64,000 bases of DNA from Pseudomonas alliivorans (GTDB lineage Bacteria > Pseudomonadota > Gammaproteobacteria > Pseudomonadales > Pseudomonadaceae), in the NCBI RefSeq assembly GCF_017826695.1, contig NZ_JAFFZW010000008.1, forward strand, positions 124,001-188,000, given 5' to 3'. A model generated the notes under the pieces. That model ran no database searches, was not told where the DNA came from, and worked only from the letters and a program-made list of their open reading frames with translations. Made by a program: the position numbers and the translations under genes. Of the stretch, positions 50,766-59,181 are shown one piece after another. How positions within the stretch are numbered: the first letter of the stretch is position 1; each line of letters starts with the position of its first letter.

Positions 50766-52280
50766 ATGGATACCATCAGTTATTTGGGCCAGGGCTTCGG
50801 CGTTGCCCTGACGCCTTACAACCTCGTTACCGCGCTGTCGGGCACGTTGATCGGCACCGTCGTCGGCCTGCTGCCGGGGCTGGGCCCGATCAACGGCGTC
50901 GCGCTGTTGATTCCCATCGCGTTCGCGCTGGGCCTGCCGCCCGAGTCCGCGTTGATCCTGCTGGCTGCGGTTTATCTGGGCTGCGAATACGGCGGCCGCA
51001 TCAGTTCGATTCTGCTGAACATTCCGGGCGAAGCGTCCACCGTGATGACCACTCTGGACGGCTACCCGATGGCCCGCAACGGTCTGGCGGGCGTTGCGCT
51101 GTCGCTCTCGGCATGGAGTTCGTTCATCGGCGCTTTTATCGCCACCTGCGGCATGGTGCTGTTTGCACCACTGCTGGCCCGATGGGCGATTGCCTTCGGC
51201 CCTGCGGAGTACTTCGTGCTGATGGTGTTCGCCATCGTGTGCCTGGGCGGAATGGCCGGCGACAAGCCGCTCAAGACGTTCATTGCAGCACTGATCGGGC
51301 TGTTCCTGTCCGCCATCGGGATTGATGCCAACAGCGGCGTGTACCGTTTCACCGGCGACAATATTCACCTGGCGGACGGTATCCAGTTCGTTGTGCTGGT
51401 GCTGGGCCTGTTTTCCATCAGCGAGATCCTGTTGCTGCTGGAAAAAACCCACCGCGGTCAGGAAGCGGTCAAGGCCACCGGGCGCATGATGTTCAACCTC
51501 AAGGAAGCGGCGGCGGTGTTCACGGTGAACATTCGTTGCGGCTTCATGGGCTTCATTCTGGGCGTATTGCCAGGTGCGGGCGCCACACTTGCCAGCGCCG
51601 TGGCCTACATGACCGAGAAGCGCATTGCAGGGCCGACCGGTAAATTCGGTCAGGGCGACATGCGCGGTCTGGCAGCCCCGGAAACCGCCATTGGCGCAAC
51701 CGCGTGCGGTGCGCTGGTGCCGATGCTGACACTCGGCGTTCCCGGCTCCGGCACGACGGCTGTGATGATCGGCGCCCTGTCGCTGTACAACATCACCCCT
51801 GGGCCAATGCTGTTTCAACAGCAGCCAGACCTGGTCTGGGGCCTGATCGCGTCGCTGTTCATCGCCAACATCATGCTGGTGATCCTGAACATCCCGATGA
51901 TTCGCATCTTCACCCGCATCCTGTCCGTGCCGAACTGGGCGCTGGTGCCGGTCATCGCGATCATCACCGGGATCGGTGTCTATGCCGTACACGCCACCAC
52001 GTTCGATCTGTTTCTGATGGTCGGCATCGGTATCTTCGGCTACATCCTGCGCAAGCTGGATTTCCCGCTGTCGCCAATCCTGCTCGGGTTCATTCTTGGC
52101 GGCCTGATGGAGCAGAATCTGCGTCGTGCACTGTCGATCTCCAACGGCGAACTGGGGATTCTCTGGGCCAGCCCGATCACACTCGGCGTCTGGGTGCTGA
52201 CTGTGTTCATGCTGCTGTTCCCGCTGATCCGTATCTGGCGTAAACGCGCCAGACAGCGTTCCGCCCTGACCAATGTCTGA
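50766..52280 (+). CDS. tctA: Tricarboxylate transporter large membrane subunit TctA
   Basis: A 504-residue permease with about eleven helices. The family signature GTVVGLLPGLGPINGVALL occurs near the N-terminus and GVLPGAGATLASAVAYMTEK in the second half, reflecting its internal duplication. It imports the tricarboxylate with cation coupling together with TctB and TctC. Its end overlaps the AbrB-type gene by 8 nt. Confidence 0.94.
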   Translation: MDTISYLGQGFGVALTPYNLVTALSGTLIGTVVGLLPGLGPINGVALLIPIAFALGLPPESALILLAAVYLGCEYGGRISSILLNIPGEASTVMTTLDGYPMARNGLAGVALSLSAWSSFIGAFIATCGMVLFAPLLARWAIAFGPAEYFVLMVFAIVCLGGMAGDKPLKTFIAALIGLFLSAIGIDANSGVYRFTGDNIHLADGIQFVVLVLGLFSISEILLLLEKTHRGQEAVKATGRMMFNLKEAAAVFTVNIRCGFMGFILGVLPGAGATLASAVAYMTEKRIAGPTGKFGQGDMRGLAAPETAIGATACGALVPMLTLGVPGSGTTAVMIGALSLYNITPGPMLFQQQPDLVWGLIASLFIANIMLVILNIPMIRIFTRILSVPNWALVPVIAIITGIGVYAVHATTFDLFLMVGIGIFGYILRKLDFPLSPILLGFILGGLMEQNLRRALSISNGELGILWASPITLGVWVLTVFMLLFPLIRIWRKRARQRSALTNV

Positions 52281-53307
52281 TTCGTCACTGCGTAACTGGT
52301 GGCCGACCCCGCTGGTCGGTCTGCTGGGCGGTTACCTCGCCAGCCAGGTCGGCTGGCCGCTGCCCTGGATGGTCGGCTCGTTGCTGGCGATCATCCTGGT
52401 GCGCTGCCTGACACCCTGGCAGATCACCCAGATTCCAGGCGGCCGCAAGTGCGGCCAACTGGTTATCGGCATCGGTATCGGCCTGCACTTCACCCCTGTG
52501 GTGATCGAGCAGGTGCTGGCGCACTTCGGGCTGATTTTCTTCGGCGCGCTGATCACCAGTCTGTCGTGCCTGGTGGGCGTGTGGCTGATGCTGCGCACCG
52601 GCGAGGACCGGCCTACGGCCTTCTTCTCCAGCATGCCGGGCGGTTCCGGCGAAATGGTCAATCTCGGCGCACGCAATGGCGCGACCCTGAGCAGCGTCGC
52701 CGCCGCACAGAGCCTGCGCGTACTGGCGGTGGTGCTGTGCGTCCCGGCAATCTTCAAGTACTTGCTGGGCGATGGTGCCCCCGTGCTGCACGCCACCAGT
52801 GTCGACTGGCGCTGGCTGGCGTTTCTGCTGCCGTTCGGCGCGCTGCTGGCCTGGCTCTGGCAACGCCTCAAACAGCCGAATCCGTGGCTGTTCGGACCGC
52901 TTTTGCTGAGCGCCGTGGTCAGTGTGGTCTGGGACCTGAAAATCGGTTTGCCCCACGGAGCCAGCCAACTGGGCCAGTTGCTGATTGGCAGTGGGCTGGG
53001 TTGTCACTTCAATCGGGAATTCTTTCGTCGTGCACCGTCGTTTCTGGGACGCACGCTGTTGGGAACGGCACTGACCATGTTGATCGCCGCCCTCGCCGCC
53101 TTCGGCCTCAGTGCATTGACTCATCTGGATCTGCGTTCGCTGACGCTGGGCATGATGCCGGGCGGCATTGCCGAAATGAGCCTGACGGCCGAGGTGCTGC
53201 AATTGTCGGTGCCGCTGGTCACGGCGATGCAGGTGATGCGTCTGCTGTTCGTGCTGTTTCTGGCCGAGCCGCTGTTCCGGCGCTGGAACAGACGACTCGC
53301 AGACTGA
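52273..53307 (+). CDS. AbrB-family (AbrB_dup) membrane protein
   Basis: A 344-residue integral membrane protein with ten or so helices and an internal repeat: SMPGGSGEMVNLGA (about 116-129) and MMPGGIAEMSLTAE (about 294-307) occupy equivalent places in the two halves. The family is named after an E. coli gene for ammonia monooxygenase-like regulation but its members are probably transporters. It is co-transcribed with tctCBA, so export or uptake of a related acid is possible (inference). Confidence 0.85.
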   Translation: MSDSSLRNWWPTPLVGLLGGYLASQVGWPLPWMVGSLLAIILVRCLTPWQITQIPGGRKCGQLVIGIGIGLHFTPVVIEQVLAHFGLIFFGALITSLSCLVGVWLMLRTGEDRPTAFFSSMPGGSGEMVNLGARNGATLSSVAAAQSLRVLAVVLCVPAIFKYLLGDGAPVLHATSVDWRWLAFLLPFGALLAWLWQRLKQPNPWLFGPLLLSAVVSVVWDLKIGLPHGASQLGQLLIGSGLGCHFNREFFRRAPSFLGRTLLGTALTMLIAALAAFGLSALTHLDLRSLTLGMMPGGIAEMSLTAEVLQLSVPLVTAMQVMRLLFVLFLAEPLFRRWNRRLAD

Positions 53308-53311
53308 CGCC

Positions 53312-54004
53312 TCAGATATTCGGCAAGCGCCAGTCAATCGGCGTGATGCCGTTCTGCTCCAGATACTTGTTGGCCCGTCCGAAATGTCCGTTTCCAAGAA
53401 AGCCTTTATAGGCCGACAGTGGCGAGGGATGGACCGAGGTCAGGACCAGATGCTTGGTCGCGTCGACCAGCTTCTGCTTGCTCTGCGCATGAGCGCCCCA
53501 CAGCAGAAATACCAGATGCGGCTGGTGCTGGCTGACCACCTGAATGATCCTGTCAGTGAAATGCTGCCAGCCCTTGCCTGCGTGAGACGCCGCATTGGCC
53601 CGCTCCACGGTAAGGGTGGTATTAAGCAGCAGTACACCCTGATCGGCCCAGCTCTGCAGGCAGCCATGGTTGGGAATATCAATGTTCAGGTCGCGCTTCA
53701 GTTCTTTGTAAATATTGACCAGCGAAGGCGGCGTCGGCACGCCAGGCTGCACCGAAAAGCACAGACCGTGGGCCTGATTGGGGCCGTGGTACGGATCCTG
53801 GCCAAGGATCACGACTTTCACGTTATCCAGCGGCGTGGAGTTCAGCGCGTTGAAGATCAGCGGGCCCGGCGGATAGATTTCCTTGCCTGCGGCGTGCTCC
53901 TGACGCAGAAACTCGCGCAACTGTTGCATGTAGGGCTTTTCGAACTCTTCGCGCAGCGCCTCTTTCCAACTGGGTTCAAGCTTGATGCGGTCGTCGCTAG
54001 TCAT
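53312..54004 (-). CDS. ung: Uracil-DNA glycosylase
   Basis: A 230-residue base-excision repair enzyme that removes uracil from DNA. The catalytic motif is VILGQDPYHGPNQAHGLCF (Asp activates water) and the second motif is TSVHPSPLSAYKGFLG (His). The start at 54004 (MTSDDRIKLEPSWKEAL) gives the family length; the frame to 54061 is rejected. Convergent with the AbrB-type gene, with only 4 nt between. Confidence 0.97.
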   Translation of the reverse strand: MTSDDRIKLEPSWKEALREEFEKPYMQQLREFLRQEHAAGKEIYPPGPLIFNALNSTPLDNVKVVILGQDPYHGPNQAHGLCFSVQPGVPTPPSLVNIYKELKRDLNIDIPNHGCLQSWADQGVLLLNTTLTVERANAASHAGKGWQHFTDRIIQVVSQHQPHLVFLLWGAHAQSKQKLVDATKHLVLTSVHPSPLSAYKGFLGNGHFGRANKYLEQNGITPIDWRLPNI

Positions 54005-54172
54005 GGTCACATCCGGTAAAAACATTGCGCGGACACTAGGAAAGCTGACTGCCAATGTCAAATGTCCCCCATCGATTCCGTCGATTTCCTACACTGCATA
54101 TTTCCCCCTGCAACTTAATGACGCCGCACAAAGACCAACAATGAGGTCGGCGTCTTTCCAGAGAGGGTCACG

Positions 54173-55285
54173 ATGAACCTGCAATTCGAAGAACTTCACG
54201 CCCAGGGTGGCGTACGTATCGGAGTCGCTACGCTGGACGCCGAGAAATCGCTGAACGCACTGTCGCTGCCAATGATTCTGGCGCTTCAGGACCAGCTCGA
54301 CGCTTGGGCGGGCAATCCACAGATAGTCTGCGTGCTGCTGCGCGGCAATGGCGCGAAAGCCTTCTGCGCCGGGGGCGATGTGCGCACGCTGGTAGAGACT
54401 TGCCTCAACGATCCCGGCACGGTGCCATCGCTGGCGGCGCACTTTTTCGGCGCTGAATACCGTCTGGACTACAGCCTGCACACTTACCCGAAGCCACTGA
54501 TCTGCTGGGCGCACGGTTACGTGCTGGGCGGCGGTATGGGATTACTGCAGGGCGCCAATATCCGGATCGTCACCCGGAGCAGTCGGCTGGCTATGCCAGA
54601 GATCAGCATCGGGCTTTATCCGGATGTTGGCGCGAGCTGGTTTCTGTCCCGCCTGCCGGGAAAACTGGGGCTGTTTCTGGGCCTCACCGGTTCGCACATC
54701 AACGGACGTGACGCGCTGGATCTTGATCTGGCGGACCGTTGCCTGCTCGACGAGCAGCAGCCGGACCTGATCGAAGGCCTGCTGCAACTCAACTGGCAGG
54801 AACAGACCGATGTGCAACTGAACAGCCTGCTCAAGGCGTTGCAACATGAAGCCGACAGCCAGCTGCCAGAAGCGCAGTGGTTGCCGCGCCGGGCGCAGAT
54901 CGATGCGTTGCTGGACGTGGGTAATCTGGTCTGTGCCTGGCAGGCCATCAGTCACTTGCAACAGCAGGACGATGCATTGCTGGCCAAGGGCGCGAAGAAC
55001 CTCATCGAGGGCTGTCCGGTTACTGCGCATCTGGTGTGGGAGCAGATCAGCCGCGCGCGTCACCTGTCACTGGCACAGGTGTTTCAGATGGAATACGCCA
55101 TGAGCCTGAACTGCTGTCGTCATCCGGAATTCAGTGAGGGCGTGCGGGCCAGACTGATCGACAAGGACCACACGCCGCACTGGCACTGGCCGGATGTCAG
55201 CAAAGTACCGCCTGCGGTGATCGAGGCGCACTTCGAGAAAGTCTGGGAAGGACGGCATCCGCTGGCGGACTTGTCGGAGTATTGA
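54173..55285 (+). CDS. Enoyl-CoA hydratase/isomerase family protein (3-hydroxyisobutyryl-CoA hydrolase-like)
   Basis: A 370-residue crotonase-fold enzyme of the long ECH_2 type. The oxyanion-hole motifs are GAKAFCAGGDVRTLVE and HGYVLGGGMGLLQGA; PEISIGLYPDVGASWFLSRLPG is typical of 3-hydroxyisobutyryl-CoA hydrolases of valine catabolism. The length, longer than the usual 260 residues of enoyl-CoA hydratases, supports this group. There are no valine-pathway neighbours, so the exact substrate is uncertain. Confidence 0.85.
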   Translation: MNLQFEELHAQGGVRIGVATLDAEKSLNALSLPMILALQDQLDAWAGNPQIVCVLLRGNGAKAFCAGGDVRTLVETCLNDPGTVPSLAAHFFGAEYRLDYSLHTYPKPLICWAHGYVLGGGMGLLQGANIRIVTRSSRLAMPEISIGLYPDVGASWFLSRLPGKLGLFLGLTGSHINGRDALDLDLADRCLLDEQQPDLIEGLLQLNWQEQTDVQLNSLLKALQHEADSQLPEAQWLPRRAQIDALLDVGNLVCAWQAISHLQQQDDALLAKGAKNLIEGCPVTAHLVWEQISRARHLSLAQVFQMEYAMSLNCCRHPEFSEGVRARLIDKDHTPHWHWPDVSKVPPAVIEAHFEKVWEGRHPLADLSEY

Positions 55286-55373
55286 GCCTACGTGAACCCG
55301 TGCAGTCCTTGCCGGTCATGCCCTAGGGTCTGCCCCCATCGCTATACACACGTCCGCCTCAACACCGAGCATG

Positions 55374-55482
55374 CCCATCGCTCCGCGTGGGCATGCAACC
55401 CACGACGCTCCGCGCCCCATTCGAGAGCAGACGCGGAGCGTCCCGGGCTGCGTTACCACGCACAAGCGTGGAAACGATCATC
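55374..55482. repeat. Dispersed palindromic repeat, copy D
   Basis: GACGCTCCGCG (55404-55414) and CGCGGAGCGTC (55432-55442) form a perfect 11-bp inverted repeat; flanking GCATGCCCATCG and CCACGC/GCGTGG elements match copies A and B. It fills the 212-nt gap between two convergent genes. Confidence 0.65.
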
Positions 55483-55497
55483 GCTGACGCGTGAGCA

Positions 55498-55932
55498 TCA
55501 GCGATGCCCGCCGCGCCCTTCTCCACGGCCACGCCCGTCACCTCTTCCTCCATGATCACGACCGCCGCCATGTTCCCAGCCGCGGTTGCTGCGGTAGTCA
55601 CCGCGATAGCCACCGTTGTCACGGAAGCGGTCGTTGCGCCAGCCATAGCCGGGTGGGCGACCCGGCTGGTAATAGCGCGGTCCCGGTGGCGGCCCGTAAT
55701 AACGGGGCTGGGTGTAATACCGGGGTTGCGGTTGGTAATAGCGCGGTTGAGGCGCCACGTAGATGCGCCGCTCCTGGTAATAAGTGGAGCGGTAGCCATT
55801 GTCAAAACCGTACCCGCCAGCGACGACCGTCGTCGGTTGCGTGTACACATCGGATTCGTAGTAACCAGGGCCTCCATAACAACCGGCAAGGAAGAGGGTC
55901 AGCAAAACGATAAGCGAGGGTCTTCGATACAT
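55498..55932 (-). CDS. Tyr/Pro-rich, Gly/Arg-rich small lipoprotein
   Basis: A 144-residue lipoprotein. The start at 55932 (MYRRPSLIVLLTLFLAGCYGG) follows AGGAGG; LAGC is the lipobox. The middle is a low-complexity tract of PRYYQP-like repeats (APQPRYYQPQPRYYTQPRYY) and the end is rich in Gly, Arg, Asp and His. It is likely disordered and attached to the outer membrane. No known function. Two back-to-back hairpins lie in its 5' leader. Confidence 0.78.
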   Translation of the reverse strand: MYRRPSLIVLLTLFLAGCYGGPGYYESDVYTQPTTVVAGGYGFDNGYRSTYYQERRIYVAPQPRYYQPQPRYYTQPRYYGPPPGPRYYQPGRPPGYGWRNDRFRDNGGYRGDYRSNRGWEHGGGRDHGGRGDGRGRGEGRGGHR

Positions 55933-55962
55933 GGCGGCCTCCTGGACCGCGATAGGGCACAA

Positions 55963-56005
55963 ACCAGCGACGCTGGTCGGCGTCCGCCAAAGCGGTTGGC
56001 GGACG
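55963..56005 (-). repeat. Two adjacent hairpins in the lipoprotein leader
   Basis: ACCAGCG-A-CGCTGGT (55963-55977) is a perfect dyad and CGTCCGCCAA / TTGGCGGACG (55981-55990 and 55996-56005) forms a perfect 10-bp stem with loop AGCGG. They sit 30-73 nt upstream of the lipoprotein start codon on its mRNA. Possible terminator/attenuator or RNA thermosensor-like structure; no known class. Confidence 0.55.
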
Positions 56006-56258
56006 AAGGTTAAGACACTGAAAAGACGATCCAGTGCGCAACCGGGCATCCCGTCCGTCCGCTTGAACGCTTCCAAAAACGCCTGTAAAGCCCTGAAATC
56101 AAGGCTTTCGGACCTGTCACGATTTCTTGCAAAGATGCTACAAAACGTTTCAGCAAGCGCCTCATCAAGGTGCAGCCATGCACCAGCACAAGGCATATCC
56201 CTGCCCTCCACTGCGTCTGATAATACGGCAACCCTTGCCATACGGGCCTTCCGGCGAG

Positions 56259-56275
56259 TTGGCACAACTCTCGCT
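56259..56275 (+). promoter_or_regulatory. Sigma-54-like promoter of the guanidine operon
   Basis: TTGGCAC (-24 element, GG at 56261-56262), five bases, then TCGCT (-12 element, GC at 56273-56274), giving the strict 12-bp GG-to-GC spacing. One base departs from the TTGC consensus. The predicted start near 56286 lies upstream of the riboswitch. Nitrogen control (RpoN/NtrC) fits a nitrogen-scavenging operon. Confidence 0.6.
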
Positions 56276-56330
56276 TAGTCCATCCCGTGCAGGAGTCAAC
56301 ACACGGTTCGCGGCACCACAATTTGCAATA

Positions 56331-56430
56331 GCTGACTAGGGTTCCGGCTTGCCATAGGCAAGTGGCTGGTCCGAGAGTTGGCGACCTCCAGTAGAGGTTA
56401 CACGGCGGGACAAAAGCCCGGGAGACAGGA
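56331..56430 (+). ncRNA. Guanidine-I riboswitch (ykkC class)
   Basis: The aptamer's invariant blocks are present in order: CTAGGGTTCCG (56336-56346), CTGGTCCGAGAG (56366-56377), ACACGG and GGGA (56399-56410), AAAAGCCCGGGAGA (56412-56425). A variable hairpin ACCTC-CAGTA-GAGGT lies between. This class binds free guanidine and turns on downstream genes. It ends 56 nt before the start of the ABC binding protein, in the leader of a guanidine uptake and carboxylase operon. Confidence 0.95.
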
Positions 56431-56477
56431 CACCAGTGGTGTCACGTTGCTCCTGGCCGCCCTTTTCACTACTGGAG
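56386..56477 (+). promoter_or_regulatory. Probable translational expression platform of the guanidine-I riboswitch
   Basis: The Shine-Dalgarno region CTACTGGAG (56469-56477) is the exact complement of CTCCAGTAG inside the aptamer's variable hairpin (56386-56394). A second segment, CCAGTGGTG (56433-56441), can pair with CACTACTGG (56467-56475) with one G-U pair, and is itself inside a GACACC-AGT-GGTGTC hairpin. Thus three alternative structures compete for the ribosome binding site. ATG is at 56486. No terminator with a T-run is seen, so control of translation is favoured. Confidence 0.6.
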
Positions 56478-56485
56478 ATTTCTCG

Positions 56486-57559
56486 ATGCTCAAGTCAACG
56501 TCACGTCTCTCGGGCCTGCTCTGCGCCGGTCTTCTCGCTGCATTGAGCTTCTCGGCGAACGCCGCTCCCAAGGATCACTTCAACGTCTGCTGGACCATCT
56601 ACGCAGGCTGGATGCCGTGGGAATACGCAGGCACGCAGGGCATCGTCGACAAATGGGCCAAGAAGTACGGCATCAAGATCGATGTCACCCAGCTCAATGA
56701 CTACGTCGAGTCGATCAACCAATACACCGCCGGCCAGTTCGATGGCTGCACCATGACCAACATGGACGCCCTGACCATTCCAGCCGCCGGTGGTGTGGAA
56801 AGCACCGCACTGATTGTCAGCGACTTCTCCAACGGCAATGACGGCGTGGTGCTCAAGGGCGAAGGCAAGAAGATCACCGATCTGAAGGGCATGGACGTCA
56901 ATCTGGTCGAACTGTCGGTTTCCCACTACTTGCTGGCCCGTGCGCTGGACAGCGTCAAACTCAGTGAGAAAGACCTGAAAGTGGTCAATACCTCGGACGC
57001 CGACATTGCCGCGGCCTTCAACACCGATGATGTTCAAGCCGTCACCACCTGGAACCCGATGCTTTCGGAAATCAAGGCCAAACCGGGCGTCACCGAAGTG
57101 TTCAATTCCAGCCAGATTCCAGGCGAGATCATGGACATGATGGTGGTCAACACCCAGACCCTGAAAGACAACCCGGCGCTGGGCAAGGCACTGACCGGCG
57201 CGTGGTTCGAAGTGGTCGCGCTGATGAACGCCAGGAATGCGCAGAGCAAGGTTGCACTTGAACACATGGCCAAGGCCTCGGGTACCGACCTGGCCGGATT
57301 CCAGTCGCAACTGGACACCACCAAACTGTTCGCCACGCCCAAGGAAGCGCTTGAGTTCGCCACCAGCAAGCAACTGCCTGAAACCATGGGCAAGGTCGCC
57401 AGTTTTTCGTTCGCGCACGGTCTGCTGGGTGAAGGCGCCCGGGATGACAAGGCCGTCGGCATGACCTTTGCCAACGGCGTGACCACCGGCGACAAGGGTA
57501 ATCTCAAGCTGCATTTCGACCCCAGCTACGTGCAGATGGCCGCCGACGGCAAGCTGTAA
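56486..57559 (+). CDS. ABC transporter substrate-binding protein, guanidine (formerly urea-carboxylase-associated)
   Basis: A 357-residue periplasmic binding protein of the NMT1/taurine type. The start at 56486 (MLKSTSRLSGLLCAGLLAAL) gives a signal peptide ending near SANA-APKDHF. The ligand region includes NVCWTIYAGWMPWEYAGTQG, typical of 'urea carboxylase-related' binding proteins, and WNPMLSEIKAKPG. With a guanidine riboswitch in its leader and the carboxylase downstream, guanidine is the most likely ligand (inference supported by context). Confidence 0.88.
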   Translation: MLKSTSRLSGLLCAGLLAALSFSANAAPKDHFNVCWTIYAGWMPWEYAGTQGIVDKWAKKYGIKIDVTQLNDYVESINQYTAGQFDGCTMTNMDALTIPAAGGVESTALIVSDFSNGNDGVVLKGEGKKITDLKGMDVNLVELSVSHYLLARALDSVKLSEKDLKVVNTSDADIAAAFNTDDVQAVTTWNPMLSEIKAKPGVTEVFNSSQIPGEIMDMMVVNTQTLKDNPALGKALTGAWFEVVALMNARNAQSKVALEHMAKASGTDLAGFQSQLDTTKLFATPKEALEFATSKQLPETMGKVASFSFAHGLLGEGARDDKAVGMTFANGVTTGDKGNLKLHFDPSYVQMAADGKL

Positions 57560-57586
57560 TTCACGTTCCGCACAAAGGTCTTTGCC

Positions 57587-58402
57587 ATGCGCTTGATAAA
57601 CCGTCATCCGGATCGCGCGGGTCGCCTGATTCTGGTGATCCTGCCGTTCGCCCTGCTGCTGTTTGCCTACTTTCTGGGCTCGGCCGACAGGCTTGCGGAA
57701 AACCCCAACGACAAACTGCTGCCCAGCGCGGTGCAGATGGCCGATGCGGTCAATCGCATGGCGTTCAAGGACGATGTCCGCACCGGTGAATACCTGTGGT
57801 GGCAAGACACCGCGTCCAGCCTGCAACGGCTGGCCATCGGTCTGGGGATCAGTGCCCTGCTCGGGCTGTGCCTGGGCATTGCAGCGGGCATTCTGCCGAT
57901 GTTCGGCGCGCCGCTGTCGCCCTTGCTGACGGTGCTGTCGATGGTGCCGCCGCTGGCGATCCTGCCGATCCTGTTCATCGTCTTCGGTCTGGGCGAGCTG
58001 TCGAAAGTGATGCTGATCGTCATCGGCATCACGCCCATTCTGGCGCGGGATCTGGAACAGCGGGCGCGTGAAATTCCGGTCGAGCTGCTGATCAAGGCAC
58101 AGACCCTGGGTGCCTCGACCTGGACGCTGATCCTGAGGGTGATCCTGCCGCAACTGCTGCCGCGCTTGCTGATCGCTCTGCGGTTGGTGCTCGGTTCGGC
58201 CTGGCTGTTTTTGATCGCCGCCGAAGCCATCGCCTCCACCGACGGTCTGGGCTACCGGATTTTCCTTGTCCGCCGCTATCTGGCGATGGACGTGATTCTG
58301 CCTTACGTGGTGTGGATCACCCTGCTCGCCTGGCTGATGGACTGGGGCCTGAAAGCCCTGACCCGTCGTGCGTTTCCCTGGTACGAAGGAGCGCGGACAT
58401 GA
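57587..58402 (+). CDS. ABC transporter permease, guanidine importer
   Basis: A 271-residue inner-membrane permease of the SsuC/TauC type with about six helices. The coupling motif EAA...G appears as EQRAREIPVELLIKAQTLGA followed by ILPQLLPRLLIALRLVLG. It overlaps the ATPase gene by 4 bp and follows the binding protein by 27 nt, giving a complete importer of three genes. Confidence 0.9.
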   Translation: MRLINRHPDRAGRLILVILPFALLLFAYFLGSADRLAENPNDKLLPSAVQMADAVNRMAFKDDVRTGEYLWWQDTASSLQRLAIGLGISALLGLCLGIAAGILPMFGAPLSPLLTVLSMVPPLAILPILFIVFGLGELSKVMLIVIGITPILARDLEQRAREIPVELLIKAQTLGASTWTLILRVILPQLLPRLLIALRLVLGSAWLFLIAAEAIASTDGLGYRIFLVRRYLAMDVILPYVVWITLLAWLMDWGLKALTRRAFPWYEGART

Positions 58403-59181
58403 GTTTTATCTGCGTACGCAATGTCTGGCAGCAATACGACGAACAGGTGGTGCTGGAACGCTTGAATCTGGACGTCGCCGAGGGCGAGTTCTGCACCCTG
58501 GTCGGCGCGTCGGGTTGCGGCAAATCGACCTTCCTTCGCCTGCTGCTGGGCCAGGAAACCTCAAGCCGTGGCTCCATCACCCTCGATGGTCAGCCTCTGT
58601 CCAGCGAGCCCGACGCCAGTCGCGGGGTGGTTTTCCAGCGTTACTCGGTGTTTTCGCACCTGAGCGTGCTGGACAACGTTGCACTGGGCCTTGAGCTGCC
58701 CCGTGCGCGCTGGATCGGCCGACTGTTCGGTCAGGCCAAGCGTGAAGCACGGGAGCAGGCCGCGTTATTGCTGAACAAAGTCGGGCTGGGCCATGCGCTG
58801 GACAAGTACCCCTCACAATTGTCCGGCGGCATGCAGCAACGCCTGGCCATCGCTCAAGCGTTGATCATGAAACCTCGCGTGCTGTTGCTCGACGAGCCGT
58901 TCGGCGCGCTCGACCCTGGCATTCGCAAGGACATGCATCACCTGCTGCTGGAACTGTGGCGCGAAACGCAATTGACGGTGTTCATGGTCACTCACGACCT
59001 GTCCGAAGGCTTCAATCTGGGCACGCGCCTGCTGGTGTTCGACAAGGTCCGCCACGACCCGCACTCGCCAGGAGCCTACGGCGCCCGCATCACTTACGAC
59101 ATTCCCCTCAACAGCGAGCGTCGCGCCGAGCGCGCCGCACTCGAACTGCTGAAACCGGCTTTGGAGGAGCCCACGCCATGA
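58399..59181 (+). CDS. ABC transporter ATP-binding protein, guanidine importer
   Basis: A 260-residue ATPase: Walker A GASGCGKSTFLRLLLG, Q-loop GVVFQRYSVFSHLSV, signature LSGGMQQRLAIAQAL, Walker B VLLLDEPFGALD and switch His in VTHDLSEG. The start at 58399 (MSFICVRNVWQQYDEQ) overlaps the permease stop. It energises uptake. A C-terminal extension of ~30 residues is typical of this carboxylase-linked group. Confidence 0.92.
   Translation: MSFICVRNVWQQYDEQVVLERLNLDVAEGEFCTLVGASGCGKSTFLRLLLGQETSSRGSITLDGQPLSSEPDASRGVVFQRYSVFSHLSVLDNVALGLELPRARWIGRLFGQAKREAREQAALLLNKVGLGHALDKYPSQLSGGMQQRLAIAQALIMKPRVLLLDEPFGALDPGIRKDMHHLLLELWRETQLTVFMVTHDLSEGFNLGTRLLVFDKVRHDPHSPGAYGARITYDIPLNSERRAERAALELLKPALEEPTP

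Larger units (their letters stand above)
55933..56485. other. Divergent region before the guanidine operon
   Basis: A 553-nt gap with the leader hairpins of the lipoprotein gene (55963-56005), a perfect dyad GGTGCA-GCCA-TGCACC at 56169-56184 of unknown role, a sigma-54-like promoter (56259-56275) and the guanidine-I riboswitch (56331-56430). Confidence 0.6.

Noticed and set aside
56169..56184. NtrC enhancer at GGTGCA-GCCA-TGCACC
   Set aside because: The dyad is perfect, but the half-sites point the wrong way and the spacing does not fit the NtrC consensus (GCAC-N7-GTGC).
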